From Siphonodentalium dalli (lineage: Eukaryota; Mollusca; Scaphopoda; Gadilida; Siphonodentaliidae), in contig CP136068.1 of NCBI GenBank assembly GCA_032622095.1, forward strand, positions 126,859,989-126,923,988: a stretch of DNA of 64,000 nt, in the 5' to 3' direction. Position 1 is the stretch's first letter; the number at the start of each line of letters is the position of its first letter. Positions 1-11,500 of the stretch are shown here, one piece after another. The notes under the pieces were generated by a model. The model was given only the letters and a program-made list of their open reading frames with translations, was not told where the DNA came from and did no database searches. Position numbers and translations under genes: made by a program.

Positions 1-1700
1 AGAGTAAAATCCAAGATGGCTGCTGGCGGCCATGTTTTTTGGCCGATTGACCCCAAAATGACTCGTTCCAATCTACATGTCATTGTTAACATCCATGACA
101 AATTTTATGATGATCAGACTAAAGGTACGACCTGCAGCCCGTGATAAAGAATTTAGTCATACAAAGAGTAAAATCTAAGATGGCTGCTGGTGGCCATGTT
201 TTTTGGCCGAATGACCCCAAAATTACTCGTTCCCATCTACATGTCAATATTATCATCCATGACAAATTTCATGATGATCAGACAATCAGTACGACCTGTG
301 GCCCGTGCTAATGGATTAAATTTTGAAATCTAAGATGGCCGCTGGCGGCCATTTTTTTTGTCCGAATGACCCCAAAATGACTCGTTCCCATCTACATTCC
401 AATATCAACAGCCATGACAAATTTTATAATGATCAGACTAAAGGTACGACCTGTAGCCCGTGCTAAAGGATTTAGTCATACAAAGAGTAAAATCCAAGAT
501 GGCTGCTGACGGCCATGTTTTTTGGCCGAATGACCCCAAAATGACTCGTTCCCATCTACATGTGATTATTAACATTCTGGACAAATTTTATGATGATCAG
601 ACTAAAAGTAGGACCTGTAGCCCGTGCTAAAGGATTTAGTCATGCAAAGAGTAAAATCCAAGACGGCTGCTGGCGGCCATGTTTTTTGGCCGATTGACTC
701 CAAAATGACTCGTTCCAATCTACATGTCATTGTTAACATCCATGACAAATTTTATGATGATCAAACTAAAGGTACGACCTGTAGCCCGTGCTAAAGAATT
801 TAGTCATACAAAGAGTAAAATCCAAGATGGCTGCTGGCGGCCATGTTTTTGGGCCGAATGACCCCAAAATTACTCGTTCCCATCTACATGTCAATATTAA
901 CATCCATGACAAATTTCATGATGATCAGACGAACAGTGCGACCTGTGGCCCGTGCTAATGGATTGAATTTTGAAAACAAAGATGGCCACTGGCGGCCATG
1001 TTTTTTGTCCGAATGACCCCAAAATGACTCGTTCCCATCTACATTCCAATTTCAACAGCCATGATAAATTTCATGATTATCAGACTAAAGGTACGACCTG
1101 TAGCCCGTGCTAAAGGATTTAGTCATACAAAGAGTAAAATCCAAGATGGCTGCTGGCGGCCATGTTTTTTGCCCGAATAACCCAAAAATGACTCGTTCCC
1201 ATCTACATGTCATTGTTAACATCCATGACAAATTTTATGACGATCTGACTAAAGGTACAACCTGTAGCCCGTGCTAAAGGATTTAGTCATGCAAAGAGTA
1301 AAATCGAAGATGGCTGCTGGCGGCCATGTTTTTTGGCCGAATGACCTCAAAATTACTCGTTCCCATCTACATGTCAATATTAACATCCATGACAAATTTC
1401 ATGACGATCAGATGAACAGTACGGCCTGTAGCCCGTGCTAATGGATTGAATTTTGAAATCTAAGATGGCCACTGGCGGCCATGTTTTTTTTCCGTATGAC
1501 CCCAAAATGAATCATTCCGGTACAAATGTTGATGTCAACAGCTATGACAAATTTCATAATGATCCGATCAAAGGTACGACCTGTAGCCTCTATTGTTGAC
1601 GCCGCCCGTACACACGCACACACGCACACACAGACGACGGACGACAAAGCCATGGCAATAGCTCAAACTTTACAAAGTAAAGTTGAGCTAAAAAAGGGTA
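1..1700 (+). repeat. Left array of ~163-bp tandem repeats
   Basis: About ten diverged units with a period near 160-165 bp. Each unit has a core like CCAAGATGGCTGCTGGCGGC, then GACCCCAAAATGACTCG, CCATCTACATG, a GATCAGACTAAAGGTACGACC block and GGATTTAGTCAT. The array enters the window already running. It ends in a CA-rich stretch near 1606-1633 and a hairpin near 1667-1693 (TAGCTCAAACTTTAC facing its complement). The same family appears inverted at 3244-5391 and as three old units in 10225-10765. The short reading frames on both strands are repeat by-products. I see no gene here. Confidence 0.9.
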
Positions 1701-1827
1701 TTTACCCCTTCATCTCTGAAATCAGATTCCATGCGAGTGTCGTCAGACGTAGATGAAAGTAATGAGAAGGAGTCTGGATATATATCAGACTGATATGGAA
1801 CCTGTGTTCAGTATGAATTTGTACATA

Positions 1828-2004
1828 CAGTAATGCTCTAAATAATCGACCCCTTAACCACAGCAGAATTATGGGTAATTTTTCAGGATTTAGTCAGAAA
1901 TATGGCTTGTTGCCATTCATCGGAAAGCTCTCGGGAGAGCTTTCCGGTGAATGGCAACAAGCCATATTTCTGACTAAATCCTGAAAAATTACCCTGTAAT
2001 TCTA
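1828..2004. mobile_element. Palindromic MITE, TA-flanked family, right end truncated
   Basis: The left terminus CAGTAATGCTCTAAATAATCG follows a TA dinucleotide. The element folds into a near-perfect hairpin centred on the GAAAGCTCTC/GAGAGCTTTC junction near 1935. The final ~30 bp of the right arm, which other copies keep as GGGCATTACTG-TA, are missing. The family resembles foldback MITEs mobilised by TA-targeting (Tc1/mariner-like) transposases. That superfamily assignment is inference from the TA duplication alone. Confidence 0.75.
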
Positions 2005-2333
2005 GGAACAAGCTTGAGCGACATTAGTCAGTCTGATGCCACACATGAATGCTAGCAGACAATACACACCTACAGCGAGATGTACGAAGCTTGTGTATTA
2101 TACATAATGTGTTTCTAGGAGATATACACATGTAAAACTAGGGCTTCACGATTTTTCGGTATTTAGTCATACCGCGGTTTTGTTTTTAATACTGTGTAGT
2201 CGGTATTGGATTTCTTGAATAGTCGGTATACCGCTACACACTATATTTTCTTTTTTAGTCGGTTTTACAACAGCAAATGTCGATAAAATACATATTCTGA
2301 GGCACTAAAGCGTACCTGTAAGTTATGAATGAA

Positions 2334-2412
2334 AGCGAGAACTAGCGAGACGAAACGAGAACCAGCGAGATGAAACGAGAACTAGCGACTGTAGCGAGAC
2401 GAGACGATAACG
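2334..2412. repeat. Short imperfect tandem repeat (GCGAGACGAAACGAGAAC-like)
   Basis: Imperfect ~20-bp tandem units built on GCGAGA and CGAAACGAGAAC. They lie inside the hAT-derived segment between its probable left terminus (about 2134) and its transposase fragment. No coding potential was seen. This could be subterminal repeat DNA of the element, but that is inference. Confidence 0.5.
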
Positions 2413-2753
2413 AGCCATCGCCAAGAGCGTAACTGCAGAAATTGCGAAAATCAATTATCACAAAGGAAGTGCCAACACATTGTACGCTGATGGATGTGTG
2501 TTTATAGTCGTCTCATATGCACTTCAAATTAGTGTACACAAAGCGATAATTAGACTAGGTCGCCATCCATACAATTACAAAATGTAAACTATACTCTCAC
2601 AATTGTTTTCGTGCTAATGTTTATCCACTATCGAGACACCACGGATAAATACCATTGCTTGGGGACCTTTTTAGTATAATCTGGACTTAAATCCCCCCAT
2701 GGTATAAATTCTTTAGAAAACGACCCAAGAGACATATCAATTTGATTCTCAAA

Positions 2754-3243
2754 ATGGAAAAGTTAAAACCACCGCCTGTGACTGAAACTAAACACGTAGA
2801 TTTAATTTCAAAATCAAACACAACATCACCAGTTTGGATTCATTTCGGCTTAAAATCAGCGACCGAAGGTAAACCGAAAGATGATTCGCATGCCATATGT
2901 CGCCTTTGTTCTAAAAAAAGTTGCAGCAAGAAATGGCAACACATCACATATCTCATCGCTCACCTCAGAACAAATCATCCTACAACCTACAGCAAACTAG
3001 ACACTGTTCGTAAGAGGAAACGAGAAGATCCGCAAACGCCATCCAAACAACAAACGATTACCAGTGCAGTTCACGCGGCAACATCTTATGAAAAATTCCC
3101 ATAGATGGAATGTGCTGACATCAGCTGTGACAGATTTCCTGGTTGATGATATTGTTCCGATCTACACAGTTGACAAAAATCACTTCAGTGACATGCTACA
3201 CAAATTGGATTCCAGATACAAACTGTGCCTTCTGAGCGCTTAT
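2754..3243 (+). pseudogene. BED zinc-finger hAT transposase N-terminal fragment, frameshifted
   Basis: The frame opens at ATG 2754; the upstream TTG at 2742 is not a credible eukaryotic start. Residues about 25-80 form a BED-type zinc finger: a WIHFGL aromatic entry, CRLCSKK for the first metal pair, and HLRTNHP for the histidine pair. The frame ends at 3104. Homologous sequence then continues in another frame from about 3100 (RWNVLTSAVTDFLVDD, then IPIYTVDK-like VPIYTVDK and MLHKLDSRYKL), which matches the start of the hAT catalytic region in ZBED-like transposases. One indel near 3100 and truncation at 3243 remove the RNase-H-like core. It cannot make an active transposase. Confidence 0.75.
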
Positions 3244-5391
3244 TGAGCTATTGCCATGGCTTTGTCGTCCGTGTGTGTGTGCGTGTGTGATGCCTCAACA
3301 ATTTCTTTTAGCACGGGCTACAGGTCGTACCTTTGGTCGGATCATTATGAAATTTGTCATAGCTGTTGACATTGACATGTAGATGGGAACGAGTCATTTT
3401 GGGTTCATTCGGGAAAAAAACATGGCCGCTAGTGGCCATCTTGGATTTCAATATTCAATCCATTAGCACGGCCTACAGGTCGTACTGTTCGTCTGATCAT
3501 CATGAAATTTGTCATGGATGTTAATATTGACATGTAGATGGGAACGAGTAATTTTGGGGTTGTTCGGCCAAAAAACATGGCCACCGGCAGCCATCTTAGA
3601 TTTTACTCTTTGGATGACTAAATTCTTTGGCACGGCCTACAGGTCGTACCTTTGATCGGATCATCATAAATTTTTTCATGGATGTTAACAATGACATGTA
3701 GATGGGAACGAGTCATTTTGGGGTCATTTGGCAAAAAAACATGGCCGCCAGCAGCCATTTTGGATTTTACTCTTTGTATGACTAAATCCTTTAGCATGGG
3801 CTACAGGTCGTACGTTTAGTCTGATCATCATGAAATTTGTCATGGCTGTTGAAATTGGAAAGTAGATGGGAACGAGTCATTTTGGGGTCATTCGGACAAA
3901 CAACATGGCCACCAGTGGCCATCTTGGATTTCAAAATTCAATCCATTAGCACGGGCTACAGGTCGTACCTTTGGTCTGATCATCATGAAATTTGTCATGA
4001 ATATTAACATTGACATGTAGATGGGAACTAGTAATTTTGGGGTCATTCGGCCCAAAAACATGGCTGCCGGCAGCCATCTTAGATTTACTCTTTGCATGAC
4101 TAAATTCTTTGGCACGGCCTACAGGTCGTACCTTTGGTCGGATCATCATAAAATGTGTCATGGATGTTAACAATGACATGTAGATGGGAACGAGTCATTT
4201 TGGGGTCAATCGGCAAAAAAACATGGCCGCCAGCAGCCATGTTGGATTTTACTCTTTGTATGACTTATTCCTTTAGCATGGGCTACAGGTCGTACCTTTA
4301 GTCTGATCATCATGAAATTTGTCATGGCTGTTAAAATTGGAATGTAGATGGGAACGAATCGTTTTGGGATCATTCGGACAAACAACATGGCCGCCAGCGG
4401 CCATCTTGGATTTCAAAATTCAATCCATTAGTACGGGCTACAGGTCGTACCTTTGGTCTGATCATCATGAAATTTGTCATGAATGTTAACATTTACATGT
4501 AGATGGGAACGAGTAATTTTGGGGTCGTTCGGCCCAAAAACATGGCCGCCGGCAGCCATCTTAGATTTACTCTTTGCATGACTAAATTCTTTGACACGGC
4601 CTACAGGTCGTACCTTTGGTCGGATCATCATAAAATGTGTCATGGATGTTAACAATGACATGTAGATGGGAACCAGCTGTGGGAACGAGTAATTTTGGGG
4701 TCATTCGGCAAAAAAACATGGCCGCCAGCAGCCATTTTGGATTTTACTCTTTGTATGACTAAATCCTTTAGCACGGGCTACAGGTCGTACCTTTAGTCTG
4801 ATCATCATGAAATTTGTCATGGCTGTTGAAATTGGAATGTAGATGGGAACAAGTCATTTTGGGGTCATTCGGACAAACAACATGGCCGCCAGCGGCCATC
4901 TTGGATTTCAAAATTCAATCCATTAGCACGGGCTACAGGTCGTACCTTTGGTCCGATCTTTATGAAATTTGTCATGGATGTTAATATTGACATGTAGATG
5001 GGAACGAGTCATTTTGGGGTCATTCAGCCAAAACAAATGGCCACCAGAAGCCATCTTGGATTTAACTCTTTGCATGACTAAATCCTTTGGCGCGGCCTAC
5101 GGGTCGTAGCTTTGGTCAGATCTTCATGAAATTTGTTACGGATGTTAACAATGACATGTAGATGGGAATTATTCATTTTGGAGTCATTTGGCCAAAAAAC
5201 ATGGCTGCCAGCAGCCATCTTGGATTTTACTCTTTGCATGACTAAATCCTTTGACACAGGCTACAGGTCATATCATTTGTCATCACTGGATGTTAATAAT
5301 GACATGTAAATGGGAATGAGTCTTTTTGTGGTCATTTGGCAAAAAAACATGGCTACCAGCGGCCATCTTAGATTTTACTCTTTGCATAACT
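3244..5391 (-). repeat. Right array of ~163-bp tandem repeats, inverted relative to the left array
   Basis: About thirteen units of the family seen at 1-1700, in reverse orientation. The inner edge (TGAGCTATTGCCATGGCTTTG, then a GT-rich stretch) is the reverse complement of the left array's inner edge, so the two arrays form a large inverted repeat around the hAT remnant. A reiterated 4-unit pattern is visible: 3888-4115 and 4428-4661 give nearly the same translation. The outer edge runs to about 5391, eight bases from the OSGEPL1 stop codon, so this array would be transcribed as OSGEPL1 3' UTR or immediate downstream DNA. Confidence 0.9.
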
Positions 5392-5398
5392 AGGCCTT

Positions 5399-5531
5399 TC
5401 AACTTTCCACATTCCTAATCACTCCATTGACTTTAACACATGAAATTATTCCCTTTCCAAGTTGAGCTACAGTGTCATTGACACTTTCATTTAGTAAATC
5501 TGGACAAATTGTTGCACCGAAGCGTTCGTGC
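5399..5531 (-). CDS. OSGEPL1: OSGEPL1 terminal exon 10 and stop codon
   Basis: 133 nt, acceptor GTTTCAG before 5531, stop TGA at 5401-5399. It encodes HERFGATICPDLLNESVNDT and a lysine/valine-rich tail. The TGA sits at the edge of the inverted 163-bp array: the bases after AGT read TGAAAGGCCTAGTTATGCAAAGAG and align with repeat sequence CTAAAGGATTTAGTCATGCAAAGAG. The stop may therefore be supplied by repeat DNA and the native C-terminus may have been altered. I noticed no AATAAA in the first several hundred bases downstream. Confidence 0.82.
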
Positions 5532-8500
5532 CTGAAACCAGAAAAGGTTAACATGTTGTCCTTTCTCGCGGCAAATATGTAATTTACTGTTCAATATTGT
5601 GCTTTGTTGTGAAATAAAAATTGTGAACTAATTACTTGTTTGTTTTTTATTTTTGCATAAGCGACGTCAGTAGTACCCCACATATTGTTAAGATCACAAG
5701 CGACATGCATTACGTTGTCCTCTTTTCACGTGTCCGCGTGACACTGCATTCACACGTGAATATTGAATTGTGTACTGCATGTTCCGAAGGATATTAACTA
5801 GCAAAATGTTTGGACATTATTCTTGACGGTTTTTAGTCATACCGCGATATTGATTTCAATACCGTAGTCGGTATTGTGAGGTGGATACCGTGATGCTCTA
5901 TGTAAAACTCATTCATTCTGTTGTAATGACAAGACATTGCCGGTGTATCGGATTGTCGTGTTTTTGGGCAATCGGTCATCCGTATCAGGTGATAGCATGA
6001 TCACCGTCTTATAGGCATGCATGCCATGACCGTGTGAGTGAATTTAACCTCTAGGGACCTCATTCTGTAAATGGCAGACACACTATTTGCAGGCATGCCT
6101 AGTACATGCTTATGTTAGTGCGAGGTGTTGTATATGACATACTGGATCTATTCCTCAGCCAGACAATTCATATTTTAATCTGCAAGGGGCACATATTGCA
6201 TGCTGGGATTTCACATAAAAACATGCACACCATGTAATGGGTGAAAAACTAATTTTTTTCACAGGCAGTATGAACCATTTTCACCACTTCAGAGCATGTA
6301 ACAATTAACATAGACACTCACCTACGCTCTGCTCTCACATTTTCAAAATCTTCAACAAATCCTTTTCCAGCCTTGTACAGCTCCATTCCATTCCTGTGTT
6401 CAGAGCAAAGGGACTTAGTTAAGGTTGAGTTTAAACTGGCAGATTTTGGGGATTCACTAAAGCATACACGCCGAGGCCTGCTGCAATAAATTGTGTAAGC
6501 AGGCTACATATTCTTTGTTCTGGAATACACATCAGAGCCAGGAACCTACAGTAATGCCCTATATAATCGACTATTTAACTACAGCAGAATGGTGGGTAAT
6601 TTTTCAGGATTTAGTCGGAAATATGGCTTTTTGCTATTCATCGGAAAGCTCTCAGTGAGAGCTTTCCGATGAATGTCAACAAGCCATACTAAATCCTGAA
6701 AAATTAGCTGCTGTGGTTAAAGATACGGGCAGTGTTGACGGTGGATATGCTGTTAAAATATTCACCTCCGTCAAAAACCGCCATAAACAAAAATAATAGT
6801 AAAATATAGACAGACCTTGTTCTTATACCAATCAGAAATATGGCATAAACAGTATGTTATTGTCAAATGTTTTTCCTTTGTTATATAAACAAAAGCAAAA
6901 ACGTTACAGAATCTGGCTTTTGTTTGAATCTGGATATGGTAAACATAAAGAGCGTTATTTGTTACTGTTTTCCTGATATGGAAATAATAAAGAGCGTTTA
7001 TATCACTTGTGTTTGATTAACCAATAGAATTGCGCTGTGTTATGTAAACAGAAGCAAAACTTCTGTAACACGAGCAGGCTCTTGTTTACGTACACCATCG
7101 TACCTCTTGGTGACAATATACTATTTACGCGCTGATTATGTTTGGCATATGAACAAAATTATATATATTTTAATATTCCTTCTGTTGATGGCGATTTGAA
7201 CAAATATGAATATTTCTGCAACGAACGCTGCCCGTGCCTTTAAGGAGTCGATTATTTAGGGCATTACTGTACGTCATCCAAGCCTGAGTTTAGTGTGTCT
7301 TGTCATTTGCAGAATGAGGTCTCCAGAGGGTGAATTTAGTGATGCTATATGCACAGCGGGCTAGCATAACCAAACTCACCCTCTGGGGACCTCATTCTGC
7401 TTAGGCCTCATGTTCTGGGAAGTATCTATAGTCTCAAATTAACATTATTTTTAGTTACTTTTTCCTTTCTGGAAAGTTTCTATATCACCTACTTGCAGAA
7501 GATAAATTGCATAAACGAGGTTCTCAATGGGTGTACATCACAATATTCACCATTTGGGAACTTCAATCTGAGTCTATGTCTCCCATAGAATGAGGTCCCC
7601 AGACGATGAGTTTGGTGATGATAGCCAGCTATGCGGAATTGGTTTCATCTTGTATCAGTCACAACATACATGTATCTATTGCAATATTGGATGTAGGATA
7701 TCGTATATCAAAGGTGCCGCACTTTGAATATGTGAACATGTACAGTAACTGATGCAACTTAGCTGAACAATGATTGTTTCCAGTGAGACATCAAAAGGGT
7801 CCCGTTTTTTGGGTGAATAACAGACCATAACAGGTCGCTATCCTTCATGTGATAACAGCATATCTAGATCAGCAACATGTTTTTATATTACCATAACCGC
7901 GGGTTCCATCGTAGTTTGTGCTTTATACACATGGGCGACGATAAATAGGAAGTAGACTGCATGCATCAATGATTGTTACTAATGAAACGTTTATCTATAC
8001 CTTTCTGGGAAATATGGCTATAAGTAGACTAGGAGACTGCTAATCGATTTTTGCCGAAATTCTAGTCGACGTCGACTAATCGTTTCAACACTACCTGTTA
8101 TGGTATGTTATTCGCTGGAAAAACAGGACCCTTTTGATGTCTCAGTGGAACAATCATTGTTCGGTTAAGCTGCATCAGCAGAGTTACTGTACACGTTCAC
8201 ATAACTTCAACGTTGATGTTAACCCCAACATTATATGATATGTGTGATGTTCATGATACTTACCTATCACTTTAGGCTGTCAACATCAATAAATATAATG
8301 ATAAATATGCATGTTTTAATAAATTTAAGATGACATACAGCTAGTTGAGCTAAAAATTTATAAAATCGAGTTTTGGACTTATAACAGCATGAATAAAGAT
8401 CAGATTGCCTACTAAGCTCAAACTACTAAAGCCCACCAAAAGAACTCTTATTATCCAATCCTATTTCTTAATCCATCTGTATCTGTATGTGTATTATTTG

Positions 8501-11500
8501 TGTCATATGTTAATTTTAAAATAAATATTGTTCACGCTAAAATAATTTATACCTTGTATTTTTTAAGTCTTTACTTACCTATCTGCCTCACTTTTGAAAA
8601 ACATTTTGATAAAAAACTAACATTTTTTTCCATTTTATGGCCTAAAGTCCCTTTGGTATCATTATGAGCAAGTCTGAATTTAGTGTGTCTGACATTTGCA
8701 GAAAGAGGTCCCCAGAGGGCGAATTTAGTGATACTATCATGCACAGTGGGCTAGTATCACAAAATTCACCCTCTGCTTAGGCCTCATCTTCTGGGAGGTA
8801 TCTATAATCTAAAATTTTAATTACTTATTCCCTACTGTTCAGTTTCTATATCCCCTAATGTGCAGAAGATTAATGTCATAATCCAGGTGACTACTCGGTG
8901 AATATCACCAACTTCAACTGGGAAACTTCAATCTGATCCTAGGTCTCCCATAGCAGTTGAGGCCTAAGCTAGGCTAAGCAGAATGAGGTTCCCAGAGTGT
9001 GAATTTGGTGACTTGAGCAGCAGTGCAGGATAGCATCACTAAATCCACCCTCTGGGGACCTCATTCTGCAAATGTCACTAAATTCAGGCTTTATTATGAG
9101 CCTTGTAGTACATACCATGCCACCATTATTCCATTATCTGTGCAGAGCTTGGGAGGAGGGCACACGAATTCACAGTTATATTGCTCACACAGGTTACTCA
9201 GTCCCTTTCTCAGGAACAAATTACTCGCCACACCACCTGACAAAACCTGAAATTTACATAAGACATATTCTTGAATGAATAGTTTCAGTACTCTCTCTGT
9301 CTAATTAGGTATTAATTTTGTATATAACACTACATGCATATGAAGCTTGAATAAAGCCATGTTTGGTGCTAATTGTTTCAAAGGTACCACTAGTCAACAC
9401 TAAGTTTATAACTTTCTTGACAAGTTATTTCTCATTGAACAGGGCCTAGAACCTACATCATCATTTGCTCGAAAAGGGCGACATGATATCTCACATCGAA
9501 GTGAGTAATTGTCAGTTTACAGAAATAACTTAAGCAAAAAATATAGCGAATGAGCTGCATATAAATTTTTGCTAGCTCATTATGAATCCCGTCGCCATTC
9601 AAATACGATGTGACATCATGCTGCCATTTTTAAGCAAATAATGACATAGGTTACACGCCCTGATGAATAATGATGCTCCTACTGCTCAAGTCTGGAAAAT
9701 TGATTTGTTTCTTTGAACCTGACCAGTCACCCCTGGAAAATTCGAACTTTTCAATCAAAAGCACAAAGGCTCTACACCTCAAGTAACAAAAGTGACAAAT
9801 TAAAGTGTGAAATTCTCAATTCAGAATGACATTTCATAGCGCAGCCTTCTTTGAGAGTCACTGATATGAAGCTCTCAATTCTAATTTATAATTGCTTGGA
9901 AAAAGTCATCGAACAGTAGTGCTTATTTTGTGAAAAAAAACAGTATAATTCTGTGATAAAAATTACTAACTTACTAGTTTTTTATGTTCTGGCAGGAGAT
10001 TATTATTGTCACAATATTTAAATGCCCGTTGGAGACGGCGACCTAATTGCCTGAGAATACTGTACTGTAATGAAGCACATATATCTGCAGCGTTGCTTAG
10101 CATCTCATCCACATCAGTGCCTGTAAACACAAATAAATTATCTTAAAATTGCACATAATGGTTGCAACTTCTAATTTTGATGAGTACTAATTATCTGTGA
10201 AAAGACAATTAAAAGGCAGTCATGATCAAATCCAAGATGGCCACAGGTGGCCATGTTTTTCAATAAAATTCGGCAAAAAGTTGCTGGCTCCCACATAGTG
10301 GTCACCCAAAAAATCCACGTGAAGTTTGGTGATGATTGGAAGAGGGATGTGATCTGTTCTGTGTGCCAAAGGATTTAGTTATGCAAAGAATAACATCAAA
10401 GATGGCTGCTGGCAGCCATGATTTTCATTGACAATTGTTAAAATTTGATAGCTCCCATCTAGAGCCGATCCTGAACATACCTCTAAATTTTCAAAACAAT
10501 CCTCACATAACTGCTGGCTGCAGGGTGAGCCGATGGTATCAATTTTGAAATGCAAGATGGCTGCTGGTGGCCATGTTTTTTAACGAATTGTCGGAAAATA
10601 TTGATTACTCCCATCTAGAGGTCACCCAAAGATCCAGATGAAGTTTGGTGACAATCGGATGAGAGATGTGACATGTAGGGTGTACTATCAGAAATTGTTG
10701 ATGGATCACGGACACACGCACAGACGGTGGATGCCAACCCATAGCATAATTATAGCAATAGCTCAAACCTGACTTTTTTAAGTTGAAATAAAAATGAAGT
10801 ATATTATATTCCATTCCAGTAGTGTTTAGCATATGCGATTGTTTACTTTGTGGCTGATTTTTTCATAAATTGTGCAAAGATTGATTTTATGGTCATATCC
10901 AGTTATATAAAGAGAATATTAATACAAACCCTGCCTCTCTTCCTCAGCTCGGATCAGGCATCTAGAGAACGTCCTCAGTCCGCCAAATGAGAAGTCACAG
11001 TCTTGTAGCTGAGGTCGCACAAGAGGGAACTTGAACGCGTTAATGTCACCATCTTTAGCGAGATCCTCAATTGCTGCACCACCTGCCATCCCTTCATATT
11101 GCACCTGGTCTTTAAGCTTCAGCTCCCTAGCAGTCTAAATAAGAATCAAGAATAATAGCTACAGTAATGCCCTAAGTAATCGACCCCTTAACCACATCAG
11201 AATTATGGGTAATTTTTCAGGATTTAGTATGGTTTGTTGCCATTCATCGGAAAGCTCTCAGTGAGAGCTTTCCAATGAATGGCAACAAGCCATGTTTCCG
11301 ACTAAATCCTGAAAAGTTACCCATAATTCTGATGTGGTTAAGGGGTCGATTACTTAGGGCACTACTGTATGTAATAAATAGACAGAACGCACAGCATATG
11401 AATGTGGTGAACGTTATCGCATGAATATGTTGTGGCGCAATGTCACGAGAACTGTCAGACTTGAGTAACTGTTGTAACGTGTGGTATAACAAATAAGTGC

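Larger units (their letters stand above)
2134..3243 (+). mobile_element. Truncated hAT (ZBED-type) DNA transposon
   Basis: The left part at 2134-2260 has the TAGGGCTTCACGATTTTTCGG type of start followed by GGTAT/ATACCGC-rich DNA, as found at hAT termini. A BED-finger transposase fragment follows at 2754-3243. The right part is gone: at 3244 the sequence changes abruptly into the inverted 163-bp array. A related GTCATACCGCGAT fragment lies at 5822-5890. This is a dead remnant flanked on both sides by repeat arrays. hAT assignment rests on the BED finger and hAT-like residues; the exact ends are uncertain. Confidence 0.6.

Noticed and set aside
1438-4661. Short frames with MTNFMMIRPKVRPV-type translation
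   Set aside because: They recur once per 163-bp repeat unit and on both arrays, so they are by-products of the repeat.
10605-10832. 75-codon antisense frame ending in the 10.2-10.8 kb repeat block
   Set aside because: It lies inside old 163-bp repeat units in an OSGEPL1 intron and matches no exon phase.
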